Shown here in pieces: positions 22,942 to 35,100 of a stretch of DNA of 64,000 bases. Every line of letters starts with the position of its first letter. The stretch's first letter is position 1. Both the position numbers and the translations under genes were made by a program. Source of the stretch: Adiantum capillus-veneris (Eukaryota > Streptophyta > Polypodiopsida > Polypodiales > Pteridaceae); contig CM043942.1 in assembly GCA_014529385.2 (NCBI GenBank), forward strand, positions 108,641,141 through 108,705,140, read 5' to 3'. The notes below the pieces were generated by a model, which was given only the letters and a program-made list of their open reading frames with translations, was not told the DNA's origin and did not search any database.

Positions 22942-23872
22942 ATGGAAGAGGAGGAGACTAAAGAGGCACTATCCGCCTTCATTGAAGTACTACTGCCAGG
23001 CTGTAGTGTCGTCAGTATTCAAAAGGTAAGCTCTCCATCTCGCGTTGCTTATTCTAACCACAAATTGAGAGCATCAGGTGGGAGGTCTATGAAGTGTCTT
23101 CACTGCTGTCAACCAAAGCACACTGTCAATGAGTGCCAGCAAACGAAAGCAACGAAGGGGCTGAAATCGTCTACAACGACATTCACCACGAGGAGGTCGT
23201 CCATATCAAAGGAGGAAAGAAAACAGTAAGGCCTCTCTTCCCTAAGGAAACTGCAATCAAAGGTATAACCTCTACTCCAAAATGGCCTAAAGGGGCTGCT
23301 CGAGCCAAAGGTAAGGAAAGGCTAAGCCAGTCTGGAAACACATGACCCCAAAGGAAGAAGCATCTGGCCGTGCGAGTAATTCGAGTTTGGAAAGTCGGGT
23401 CATACCCAGTTTGACAAAGAGAAGGTCATCCAAGGCTAAGCGGCGAAAGGTCGCCTATCGATTTGCACAACGCATGCGAGTACTGCCAGTCTATTTCAAC
23501 AATCCTGAAGCAGAAGTGGTAAGAAGGCTTCCATACCCTAAGGAAGAGTGGTTCAGCTACTGCTCTCGCTATTTTGGAGGACGGGTAGAGGGTCTTCCTC
23601 CTCTCCTCGTACAGCTCATCCTGAAGAATCTCTCCACCACGGGTAAAACCCCGTGGGCTGGAGACAAGTTACAGCTGAATGGAGTGGAGTTCATGCAACG
23701 CGCCGACTATGGTAACTATCTACGATTGCTGCTAGCCAAAAGGCTGGGAGTAGTCAGACGCGTTGCCATCACCCCGTACGTGCTGAGCGACGAAGAAAAA
23801 GTAGAGCCTATGAAAGGCGACGACCTCTTGTGGATGTGCCGACTCATCAACACCGGCACGGTAAGAGTATAA
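22942..23872 (+). pseudogene. Tat-B ORF upstream of gag, with a zinc knuckle, function unknown
   Basis: Between the 5' LTR and gag, coding-like sequence shifts through three frames. 22942-23229 carries a CCHC knuckle (CLHCCQPKHTVNEC, near 23094-23135). 23133-23345 is basic (HIKGGKKTVRPLFPKE). 23342-23872 has a basic start and a folded-looking part (PYPKEEWFSYCSRYFGG, APYVLSDEE-like end). Some Tat-lineage elements, Ogre for example, are known to carry an extra ORF before gag; this may be one. I recognise no enzymatic domain. Frameshifts make it non-functional as it stands. Confidence 0.5.
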
Positions 23873-24193
23873 TTAAGTGCTCCACCCTCTATGCATGATG
23901 GAAAACGGGCTGACAACATTCCCGTTTACATTCCTACAACATATGCATGTGAATATTTATGTAGATAGGAAAATCTTCTACCAAGATTGTGTATCTGTTT
24001 GGTACTATGGTGCTAGGAGAAATCCTTAGTTCCCCAAATCCTATCATTCTCCCCATATTGGATTACCACCACTCTTTCAATGTTTCCATCTTTATCTTGT
24101 TTTAATCTATCCACCTAACCTTGTAAAAAGCCGTTATGAGCCATTATTCTCATTAATACAAAAAAAAGGATTGTAATTTCTTGAGTCACTACC

Positions 24194-25790
24194 ATGGCAA
24201 GTGTTTCTTTCCCCAAGTTCAATGGAAAGAAGGGAGAAGACGTCACCACTGACTTTCTGGATGATTTCGACATCGCTTGTGTGGTTTCCAACAAGGATGA
24301 CGACGCCTCACGGCTACGAATTTTTCCTTTACTGGTGAAAGTAGAGGCCAAGTCTTGGTACAATGCTTTGCCCCAGGCTACCAAAAATGCATGGGATGTA
24401 CTACGTGCTACCTTTGTGAAGAGGTTTGGTGGAGGTACAACCTCAAAGAAGTTATGGCAGCTAGTGACAGAATTAAAGCAGGGAAGTCTGCTAGAGTATG
24501 CCACCTACGAGTCCAAGTTTGTGGATTTGTGGGAGAGATGGGTTGTCTCATTGGAGGAAGGTGAAGGAGCACCTAATTTCCTGAAGAAGGACCATTTCAT
24601 TGCTGGCCTGTGGTCGCCGCGTAAGGAGAAGGTGAAGGGAAGGTTTCCTGCAACATATGAGTTGGCAGTGGAAGTAGCCCACCTTAAAGACAAGAAGCTG
24701 CACATGCAAGCAAGAGTCAACGAGTCAAAGGAATCAAGCTCAGTCCGACTAACCCCAGTGACTGCAAAACAACCGTTCATAGAGCCCAACCACAAGAGGC
24801 ATCAGAAGAGCAGCAAGACATGTTGAGTCGCATCACTACCCAACTCGAGAGTTTATCCGTGCATCTGGTGCAGCAAGGGCATGCACCTGTCAAAAATCTA
24901 GAACAAGGAAGAGGACAACAAAGGCAAAACCAAGAGTACCACTTCTATAATTGCGGGGAAGACGGCCATGGCATGTACTACTGCCCACATCCAGGAAGGC
25001 AGAATTTCAATAGAGGAGAAAGATAGAATCGAATCTCTCTGCCAAGGGCAAGACCACCACCACCCAAGAAACCAGGGCCGATTCCACCGGTCCAAATCCT
25101 TCGACCACCTGTACAACAACAACCATCACCACCAACTCTTATTCCACCACTACCCCACCACCTGTTGCTGTAAACCAAGCAGTAAGTGTTATTAGCTTGG
25201 AGGCTAAAGGGAAGGCAAAGGTAGAAGAACCAGTTCGAGAGAAGCACAAAGGAAAAGCAAAAGTAGAAGAAGTGGATGCCATGGGGGTGAAGCGTGCCAG
25301 GCACGAAGAAGCCTCTCAAAAAGAAGAGAAAATGAAAGGAAAAGGCGAGTCTAGCAAGCAAGCATCTAAGCCGCGACGGAAGATAGACATCGTGGATTTT
25401 TCACTAGGTGAGTATGTTAAACCATACGACTTAGTTCAGGATGTGCTGATGCAGGGCCCGAAGATAACTTGGCCCCAATTAGTCCACCTCGCACCAAGGA
25501 TGAGGAGGCGATGGACGAAGATGGTAAGTACAAGGAAATCGAGACCAAGGATGCACCATCTAGGCCTAGAGGTGAGTAGGCCGGCACCCTACCGAGCCAA
25601 AATGGCAAATAACGTAAGAGTGAAATGCGTAGGCATTATGAATGCGGTCAAAGTAAAGGCATTTAATACAGAAGTGGAGGTAGAAATTTTTGTCATGCCA
25701 CACAAAGGGGAGGGCTACCCTATCATTCTTGGAAGACCCTGGCTCATTGCCATGGAAGCTAAGCAAGACTGGAGTACCGGAATGATTTAG
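24194..25790 (+). pseudogene. Tat-B gag and deleted protease
   Basis: The ATG at 24194 opens MASVSFPKFNGKKGED; the frame runs to 24826, then shifts. 24820-25026 carries the zinc knuckle (CGEDGHGMYYC), and 25197-25790 resumes with a basic region and protease tail (GYPIILGRPW, about 25712-25741). Compared with Tat-A, the sequence jumps from the VSTRKSRP segment (about 25530) straight to HHLGLEVSRP. This removes about 45 codons that include the DGGA active site. The protease therefore lacks its catalytic aspartate, beyond the point mutations. Confidence 0.85.
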
Positions 25791-26425
25791 ATGAAGGACG
25801 TTAAAGGGAAGTCCATATTCTACAACATGAGGATTGGGAAGCAACGCAACATGATCTTGGAGGATTCAGAAGATGATTCCACCAGTGACTATTTGTCCAC
25901 CTCAAGAGCAGAGACAACAACAATTGAAGAGAGTGACAGTAGCATCGAAGTGATGGGGGTCATCCTTCAAGACCCAAAAAGATTGACACAATCTGAAGCA
26001 CCCCCGACAAATCGAGAGGAACCATCAGGTACGTAATCCCTAGAGGGTGCAAGTAAGTTACATCGGATGCTCTCCAATGAGTTAACTGATGAAGAGAGGA
26101 AGGAATATGTCTCCATGCTAGGTAACTTCACTACATTGTTCATTGATGGTTATGATAAGATCACAGGAATCACAGTAGTAAAACACCGCATAAAACTCAA
26201 GGAAAGAAGTAAATCGTAGTGCAAAAGCTCAGAAGACTTGGGGTAATCCAACAAGAGGCACTACTCAAAGAAGTGAGGAATTTGCTACAGGCAGGTTTCA
26301 TCTACCCCGTCGAAGACTCAGAATGGGTCTCTCCAGTAGTAGTCACACCAAAGAAGAATGGCAAGTGGAGAGTCTATGTGGAATATAAACCTCGCAATGC
26401 AACCACAAAGAGGGATCACTTTCCC
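25791..26425 (+). pseudogene. Tat-B pol, 5' part (RT N-terminus)
   Basis: The frame continues after a TAG at 25788 through an acidic linker (25791-26036) and, after more stops and a shift, into the RT start at 26219-26425 (LRRLGVIQQEALLKEV, SEWVSPVVVTPKKNG). It is cut at FP by the DNA transposon; the remainder of RT resumes at 42934. Confidence 0.85.
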
Positions 26426-26457
26426 CATTAGGAGAAAGTTGGACTCACTTTTGGGCC
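26426..26457 (+). repeat. Left terminal inverted repeat
   Basis: 32 bases, the perfect reverse complement of 42902-42933. The bases beyond differ at once. The outermost CATTAG can fold with the other end. Confidence 0.95.
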
Positions 26458-26889
26458 CTGTAAGAAGTGCCACGTCAGCTTAGAGAGAGAAAATGAAAAT
26501 GTTAAATTGTGCATTTTATGTGATACTTTTCTGCGCAACAAAAAGCCAAAATGACATTCTTTGGTAGGTAGCTTGCGTCTTTATCATTCTTATCCTTTGT
26601 TCTCTTGTCAGGAATCCAACTAACCGTATGACTAATGATTTGAAATGCCAACTTACAAGCATTCCCTCCAGAAACATAAGCCACACGAACTCTATCAATT
26701 CTAAACTTGAGAATATGGCCTTCCCTCCCAAAACCTGAGATATTTCATGAGTTTCGAGTCTCCGTCTCTTTCTCTATCAACTCTAGGAATGGAGAACGCT
26801 TCTTTTCTTAATGAAAACACTAATTTGAACTTGCAATCCTCAGCCCCTTGATCTTTAACACTTACCCAAAGAAAGAACACACATCATCT

Positions 26890-29482
26890 TCATGTTGATG
26901 TATTGCAAGAGTACGCACCGTTGCAGAAACGTAGGAGGGAGTCTTTCTTATCTCAACGGGAGAAAGAGCTTAGAAGGACAAACAAGGAACATCATTTGGA
27001 TTTGTGGACCGATGGGTCTATTTATCCAAAGGATCCTACGACAAATGTGCCACCTCCCTTTGCTAATATCACTAACCTCTTACATTTCACAAGCAATGGC
27101 AAGGATGGGCTATTGGGATACACCGAACATTTGGAAATGAGAGGATTGAATGCGGAAAGGCAAAGAAACTTCCTGGCGATGGAGAACATGCAGCTGAAGA
27201 AACTTAATGAAGCATGATTTCATCAAACAGAGAGACAATCCAAGGCCTTGAGAAGAAGATCACAAGTTTGCAAGAGAAAGACATCGTGCTTGGTAGTCGA
27301 AAAAGAAAACAAGATCTGTGCAACATTGAGAACATGAAGGTTGGTAGTGGTGGCTTGAAAAAACGAATACGAGCTTTAAGGTAACTTGAAGTTTGTTTCT
27401 TCAATGTGCTTCATCAAGAAATGGATACACTTTCCTATACATGATCATAACGCATGGTGCTTTTTTGGCAAGTCTTTACTGCATCCAAACTCGAACGGTG
27501 CAAGCTTCAATGCCGGAGTGCATTACAGCCGTCTAGTTCCAAAAGAAGTAGTTGAAGAGATGATAACTTAGAAAAAAATTCATAAGTTGAAAGGGAGCCA
27601 CCTTCATGAACGAGAATCAACTGGAACCAATGGAAGTGCAAGCAATACTTGATGAGAGTGGCATCTCGCAGATGGGATACAGGGCACTCTTCAAAGCATT
27701 AGCTAAAAAGTCTCAAAATAAACTACAGAGAGGATCATTGCTGCCAAAGCCATCACATGTAAAGGCTGCTCTCCGGCACGTAAACGATGAGGTGTTTGAG
27801 AAAGTTGGGTCACCATTCCATATTGAAGCAACGTTCTTAGGTAAGGGCGGCAGAGAGGTACAGTTTAACGAGCACAACAACCTCTTCGTTGATCTTGAAG
27901 CATTGCAAAGTTATGTAGTTCACTTCTTTGACATCAGTCTCGAGAGGAGTGTGGTGGGGTTCTCAAGTTTGTTTTGAAGCTCGACGAGTGCGAGGTCCTG
28001 AAGAACAAGAAGCTGGAGAGAGTCACCATTACCCTCATGAACAGAGCTCTGGATCCATCAATAACGAAAGAGGATCCATGATACTTCAGCGTGCAATTCA
28101 AAAACAACATTCTAACTCTAGGATCATTTCAGGTATACTTTGTTCACTCTATGATAACAAAAATTTTGATTATTTGGTTGTTGATTTTGTGTTTTTGTTT
28201 TTCACTGCAGGTTGATAAGGAAAATTTTTAAATCCTTGATTGGGTTTTCAGTCAAACCCAAATTCCTTCTATCATCAGTGAACAAAGAAACGGAGCCGTT
28301 CTTTCAGTGGAAGGATTTGGCGACTACACAATGAAATGGCACATGGTAGGTGACTTAAAGACTCTTAAGTGTATGTACAACATAACACACGGAGTAGCTG
28401 TGGCAAATCCATGCTTATATTGCATGTCTGATGCACAATCTCTTGAGAGTGTGCAATGGAATAGAGCTCCCAAAAGACATTCAAGATAAGACTTTTAAAC
28501 CAATGCTTGATATTCCTCTGAGTAGAGTTCACGTCTGTACACTTCATGCACTCTGCCAGATAATTGAAAAGGTGGTTCATTTGTACATATGTTTTGCATG
28601 GACATTAAAGCCAGAGAGTGAGTCGAAAAGAGTGATCAAAGCATTAGAGGGAGTGCTCTCAGACATTGGTTTGCATGGAGGCAATGTCAAAATCGAAGAG
28701 GACCCTAAGATGTCTCAAAGTCGGTACAAGGTACCGAGGAAAGCATCGATAGGCGGAGTGAAGGCAAGAAGGTTTCTTGGGTTTAGCCTCAAAGATTCAG
28801 ATAGAGAATAAAGGAGAAACCTGTTCAACAAATGGAAACAGTTACATAAAGTGGTTAAAGACAATGTTGGTGGTGGTGCAATCTAGAATCACAAGGAGAA
28901 CGTGTGGAAATCAGTAGATAAAATTTTCCACTACATTGAGCAGCATTCTTGGGACCAAAGTAAGCTCACATCATTTCAAGCAGCCTTGCTAGATTGGAAA
29001 AAGGCTTACCTTACAGGGTGGGGTGAGCAACATATTACACATTACATGGTGGGTTGGCATTCTACATATACAAAACAAAATTTTAAATTGTACTCTACTG
29101 ACCATTTTGTTTTATTTCAATGCAGCACATACTGTTCAACCATGGTCCATATTTTGCCAAGACATACGGCTCACTATCAATATGGTCCACACAAGGCATG
29201 GAAAAAACCCACTACATGGCAAGAACAGGTTATTTTAAGCACACTAGACATGGGGGAGGAAAAGATAAGGCCAATATGCTATTAGAGTTACACCAATGGA
29301 CTTATAGACGACTAATTCATAGAGCAAGGCAGAAGGAACTTCTTAAGAGTTCAGAAATTACACGGTCTTTACAACACATCCGCAAAGAGAAGAAACAGAT
29401 GGCTTGGGGAGCTTCAAATGCGGCAGAGTGCCATGCGAGGTGGCGACGGTCACAAGTCAGGAGCGCGAGAAGATGGACCTAA
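26890..29482 (+). pseudogene. Gene A: candidate transposase of the 16.5-kb element, multi-exon, decayed
   Basis: The first part (about 26903-27380) is charged, and a coiled-coil-like segment (GLEKKITSLQEKD) ends at a possible donor at 27381. From 27606 the frame reads NENQLEPMEVQAILDESG, then shifts. Clear introns lie at 28133-28210 (78 bp) and 29049-29125 (77 bp). The central part has MKWHMVGDLKTL followed by CLYCM about 17 residues on, then RVHVCTLHALCQIIEKV. Across the second intron it reads HYM/HILFNHGPYF, then STQGMEKTHY. An acidic residue in GDLK, a CxxC pair, HxLH and a late QGxEK fit an RNase H-fold DDE transposase with a zinc insertion; this is inference. At least three stops and two frameshifts are present. 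The stop at 29480-29482 lies about 30 bases past the 3' end of gene B on the other strand. Confidence 0.6.
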
Positions 29483-30860
29483 GCCCGTCGTTTTTATCCT
29501 CTTCGATGCACCTCCTTCTTCCTCACTTTGTACCTCTTCGATGTGCAAGCTCTGTAAACGAGCTTGTTCCTCTGTTGATGGAAGCATCCCCACGGGCATC
29601 AGGCATCTTCTTTCCCTCAGAAACAGCCGCTTGTTGTATGGATCTAAGATTTCCGGGTCTTCAACCCCTGCAGTCAGAGCTTGAGCTGTGTAGGACATGA
29701 AATAGAGGGCTTTGAGTGCTTGGCACCCATACCCAATTCCAAATACGAGTAGAGAAAATTGTTTCTCAATCAGAATTAGTCATTCTGCGTTTAGTGGGAG
29801 GGGGTGCCCACCACACACTCTTGTAATAACTTTCATTACAAACAGTGGGAACTTTGCATTGTCATCGGAGTATTCCTTGTGGTATATTATGATCTACATA
29901 AAAATTGTAATGAATTTATGGGCCGTAAGTGAGATGAGTAAAATTGCCAAGTACTTGAATTGTTTCTACAAACCTTTTTGTGGTTGAAACGCCCGATGTA
30001 GTGAGACAACGCCACATCCTTGCCTTGGACTCCAGTAACAAGCCCTTTCCGTGAGCCTCCCTCTCTTCTAAGGAAACCATCGTCATACACTAGCACCTGC
30101 CAACAAAAAAAATGATCATGATATTTTATCACTAGGCCATCTCCAATACCATCTGAATGCACGACAAAAGTTACCATTTGATTCTCGTCCATTTCCAGCA
30201 TCGACCTCCCCCACAAGTGAATAGACTGACTATTCATTACCTGATCTCTGGGTGCCACGGACCTACCCATGTTTTCCAAGCCGAGTTGTTTTGTTGTCGA
30301 TTCAAACTGTTCATCTGTTGGCGAATTGGCCTCTCCATACTTCGCTTCATTGAATGTATCTTTGATCAGTTGCCACCCTGAAGTGAATTGTGAGTCGCAG
30401 ACAGCTGTGTTAGCAATTGGGAGGTCTCTGACTCACCATCAGTCTGCATGTATAAGTAACAGACAAACCCGTGGTATAATTTCACTAAGCGACACTTTTT
30501 GAAGTGCTTCATACACCTATGTTGTACAAGCAGTGCATTGGCGGGACCTTTTCTAGACAGCGATTCAGTCTCCTTGAAGCACTCTTGTCAAGGTCAAGGT
30601 CGGCTGGTGTGCACATATCTCATGCCATCAACTGTCATTGGATTGTCACAAGTGATTGCCTCATACTATTGCAAATGGGTTTGTAGGTACTCAAATGAGC
30701 AATCTATAATCCTCTGTATAGAAAACTCTGCATTAAACATTCCTGATAGTTCTAGTGCACGGTGATGAGCACGGGTGTTGTATAAGAACGTGAATAGTTT
30801 TTCTTCACATGTATCCTTGCTCACATCTATCTCTAGGACTATGATGCCCATGACTGAAAG
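29450..30860 (-). pseudogene. Gene B: minus-strand multi-exon gene of the 16.5-kb element, unknown
   Basis: Read on the minus strand from about 30860, an exon after a TTTCAG acceptor starts MGIIVLEIDVSKDTCEE. It continues in one frame through YEAITCDNPMTVDGMRYV and MKHFKKCRLVKLYHGFVC to about 30390, with TAG and TGA breaks. It then shifts to DTFNEAKYGEANSPTDEQF and, past introns near 30105 and 30260 (acceptor GTTGGCAG), reads VLVYDDGFLRREGGSRKG. A last exon (29450-29698) ends SKRIKTTGLGPSSRAPDL, a possible nuclear-type basic patch. No known domain was recognised. Its 5' part lies inside the triplicated unit, so two further copies of those exons exist at about 32552-32850 and 34536-34830. Confidence 0.5.
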
Positions 30861-30929
30861 AAAAAGAAAGACAAAACTATTTGATGTCATAACCAAGAAA
30901 ATATTGAGCCTCGAGTACCCCTCAAGGTC

Positions 30930-31445
30930 TCTATTTGCTTGGTTATGTCCCATGCGCTAATGTCATAAGAGGTGATGTCAATTGAGTCAGAACCAAGCGA
31001 GTAGGGGGCAAAGAATCTCCGAAGGGCCCTATTTTCTTGGTTCTGTCCCATCTGCTAATGTCATAAAAGGTTACGCCACTTGAGTCAGAACCAAGCGAAT
31101 AGGGCCCCAAGAATCTCCGAAGACCCCTATTCGCTTGGTTCTGTCCTGTGCGCTAATGTCATAAAAGGTGACCTCTTTTGAGTCAGAACCAAGCGAATAG
31201 AGGCCCAATAATCTCCAAAGGCCCCTATTCGTTTGGTTCTATCCCGTGCGCTAATGTCATAAAAGGTGACGTCCTTGAGTCAGAACCAAGCGAATAGGGG
31301 CCCAAGAAACTGTGAAGGGCCCTATTTGCTTGGTTCTGTCCCGTGCGCTAATGTCATAAAAGGTGATGTCACTTGAGTCAGAACCAAGCAAATAGGGGCC
31401 CAAGAATATCCGAAGGGCCCTATTTTCTTGGTTCTGTCCTGTGAC
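30930..31445. repeat. Hairpin array family 1 (six modules of about 98 bp), copy 1
   Basis: Modules alternate an arm (TATTCGCTTGGTTCTG) with its inverse (CAGAACCAAGCGAATA). The arms are separated alternately by a long loop (GTGCGCTAATGTCATAAAAGGTGA..) and a short loop (CAAGAATCTCCGAAG). Every arm can therefore pair with either neighbour, giving a chain of possible 17-20-bp stems. The same array recurs at about 32912-33430 and 34896-35415. Open frames crossing it have no recognisable domain. Confidence 0.93.
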
Positions 31446-31800
31446 CCAAGCATTCGGAACAGGTGGATAAGAACAGAGCATTTAATGTTATCAGTGATAG
31501 ATTTATAGGCCTACTCACTCACTATGCCCAAACTCAGGCACGGTCACATAAGGAGTACTTATTCCAACCATGCGGTTTGAGACTTTTAATTTTACCCTAA
31601 CGCAGTGGCTTCGGTGCGCACACAGTTAACAGCACATAGGAAGGGGAGAGAGGCAGGGAGAAAGAACCTATCTCTGCAATATCCAATGGCGCCGAGTTGG
31701 ATGGTGATGTCGCAGGCCGCCAACAACAAGAACCAGAAGGTGGTGATGGCGATGGCGACGCGACAGCAAATAACTCGACCCAGTAGAGGTCGCTCAATGC

Positions 31801-32165
31801 AGGATCACGAGAGGTGGCCAAGGGGAAGAGCGCAGAAAATGCAAAGGCAACGGCGATCTGTTTCTTCTACTTCAACATGGAGATGGCAATTGCAAGGGCG
31901 ATCGGCATCTGACTCTCAACGCAGGATCACGAGAGCTGGCCAAGGGGAAGAGTGCAGAAAACGCAAAGGCAATGGCAATCTGTTTGTTCTACTTGGAGAT
32001 GGAGATGGCGTCTGCAAGGGCGATCGGCTTCTGACTCTAAACGTAGGATCACGAGAGCTGGCCAAGGGAAAGAGCGCAGAAAAGGCAAAGGCAGTGGTGA
32101 TCTGTTTGTTCCACTTGGAGATGGAGATGGCGACAGCAAGGGCGATTGGCGTCTGTCTGACCCTA
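31801..32165. repeat. 122-bp minisatellite, three units, inside the 1984-bp unit
   Basis: AGGATCACGAGAG[G/C]TGGCC recurs at 31801, 31923 and 32045. It is followed each time by AAAGGCAA..GATGGAGATGGC and a CAAGGGCGAT[C/T]GGC end. Equivalent blocks lie in the other two copies near 33784 and 35769. Basic-looking ORFs over it (QRQRRSVSS..) are probably by-products of the repeat. Confidence 0.9.
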
Positions 32166-35100
32166 AACGGTCACTCAAAAAGGAAGACGTGTGGGCTGTG
32201 CTCACAAGGACAACAAATAATAAATGGTCTCAGACTCCCATGCAGTACGATTTACCAACCACAATCTCGTGCATAAGTGAACTTGTCACCCTCCCCGAGG
32301 TAAGCATTCTAAGTTTAGAGGCAGTACCCTTGCCAAACATTTCAACTATTCTGCCTCTTTTTGCGTCCTCTACTACGCATCATTCTAATTAACTCTACCC
32401 CCATCGACGCTATGCGGTAAGCAAACCATCTCAACTCTTTTTGCGCATCACCTCTTACTCTCGTGCATCCTTCTCTTACTCATGTTCTGCAGTGCTTTAA
32501 AGACATAGAACTCTACACACAGTGAAGAGGTATGCTACTTACTACCCTTTTGTCTCCTTGAAGCACTCTTGTCAAGGTCAAGGTCGGCTGGTGTGCACAT
32601 ATCTCATGCCATCAACTGTCATTGGATTGTCACAAGTGATTGCCTCATACTATTGCAAATGGGTTTGTAGGTACTCAAATGAGCAATCTATAATCCTCTG
32701 TATAGAAAACTCTGCATTAAACATTCCTGATAGTTCTAGTGCACGGTGATGAGCACGGGTGTTGTATAAGAACGTGAATAGTTTTTCTTCACATGTATCC
32801 TTGCTCACATCTATCTCTAGGACTATGATGCCCATGACTGAAAGAAAAAGAAAGACAAAACTATTTGATGTCATAACCAAGAAAATATTGAGCCTCGAGT
32901 ACCCCTCAAGGTCTCTATTTGCTTGGTTATGTCCCATGCGCTAATGTCATAAGAGGTGATGTCAATTGAGTCAGAACCAAGCGAGTAGGGGGGCAAAGAA
33001 TCTCCGAAGGGCCCTATTTTCTTGGTTCTGTCCCATCTGCTAATGTCATAAAAGGTTACGCCACTTGAGTCAGAACCAAGCGAATAGGGCCCCAAGAATC
33101 TCCGAAGACCCCTATTCGCTTGGTTCTGTCCTGTGCGCTAATGTCATAAAAGGTGACCTCTTTTGAGTCAGAACCAAGCGAATAGAGGCCCAATAATCTC
33201 CAAAGGCCCCTATTCGTTTGGTTCTATCCCGTGCGCTAATGTCATAAAAGGTGACGTCCTTGAGTCAGAACCAAGCGAATAGGGGCCCAAGAAACTGTGA
33301 AGGGCCCTATTTGCTTGGTTCTGTCCCGTGCGCTAATGTCATAAAAGGTGATGTCACTTGAGTCAGAACCAAGCAAATAGGGGCCCAAGAATATCCGAAG
33401 GGCCCTATTTTCTTGGTTCTGTCCTGTGACCCAAGCATTCGGAACAGGTGGATAAGAACAGAGCATTTAATGTTATCAGTGATAGATTTATAGGCCTACT
33501 CACTCACTATGCCCAAACTCAGGCACGGTCACATAAGGAGTACTTATTCCAACCATGCGGTTTGAGACTTTTAATTTTACCCTAACGCAGTGGCTTCGGT
33601 GCGCACACAGTTAACAGCACATAGGAAGGGAGAGAGGCAGGGAGAAAGAACCTATCTCTGCAATATCCAATGGCGCCGAGTTGGATGGTGATGTCGCAGG
33701 CCGCCAACAACAAGAACCAGAAGGTGGTGATGGCGATGGCGACGCGACAGCAAATAACTCGACCCAGTAGAGGTCGCTCAATGCAGGATCACGAGAGGTG
33801 GCCAAGTGGAAGAGCGCAGAAAATGCAAAGGCAACGGCGATCTGTTTCTTCTACTTCAACATGGAGATGGCAATTGCAAGGGCGATCGGCATCTGACTCT
33901 CAACGCAGGATCACGAGAGCTGGCCAAGGGGAAGAGTGCAGAAAACGCAAAGGCAATGGCAATCTGTTTGTTCTACTTGGAGATGGAGATGGCGTCTGCA
34001 AGGGCGATCGGCTTCTGACTCTAAACGTAGGATCACGAGAGCTGGCCAAGGGAAAGAGCGCAGAAAAGGCAAAGGCAGTGGTGATCTGTTTGTTCCACTT
34101 GGAGATGGAGATGGCGACAGCAAGGGCGATTGGCGTCTGTCTGACCCTAAACGGTCACTCAAAAAGGAAGACGTGTGGGCTGTGCTCACAAGGACAACAA
34201 ATAATAAATGGTCTCAGACTCCCATGCAGTACGATTTACCAACCACAATCTCGTGCATAAGTGAACTTGTCACCCTCCCCGAGGTAAGCATTCTAAGTTT
34301 AGAGGCAGTACCCTTGCCAAACATTTCAACTATTCTGCCTCTTTTTGCGTCCTCTACTACGCATCATTCTAATTAACTCTACCCCCATCGACGCTATGCG
34401 GTAAGCAAACCATCTCAACTCTTTTTGTGCATCACCTCTTACTCTCGTGCATCCTTCTCTTACTCATGTTCTGCAGTGCTTTAAAGACATAGAACTCTAC
34501 ACACAGTGAAGAGGTATGCTACTTACTACCCTTTTGTCTCCTTGAAGCACTCTTGTCAAGGTCAAGGTCGGCTGGTGTGCACATATCTCATGCCATCAAC
34601 TGTCATTGGATTGTCACAAGTGATTGCCTCATACTATTGCAAATGGGTTTGTAGGTACTCAAATGAGCAATCTATAATCCTCTGTATAGAAAACTCTGCA
34701 TTAAACATTCCTGATAGTTCTAGTGCACGGTGATGAGCACGGGTGTTGTATAAGAACGTGAATAGTTTTTCTTCACATGTATCCTTGCTCACATCTATCT
34801 CTAGGACTATGATGCCCATGACTGAAAGAAAAAGAAAGACAAAACTATTTGATGTCATAACCAAGAAAATATTGAGCCTCGAGTACCCCTCAAGGTCTCT
34901 ATTTGCTTGGTTATGTCCCATGCGCTAATGTCATAAGAGGTGATGTCAATTGAGTCAGAACCAAGCGAGTAGGGGGGCAAAGAATCTCCGAAGGGCCCTA
35001 TTTTCTTGGTTCTGTCCCATCTGCTAATGTCATAAAAGGTTACGCCACTTGAGTCAGAACCAAGCGAATAGGGCCCCAAGAATCTCCGAAGACCCCTATT

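Noticed and set aside
31605-32276. 223-codon basic ORF, repeated in the triplication
   Set aside because: It overlaps a 122-bp minisatellite and has no recognisable domain; overlapping ORFs in other frames are equally long.
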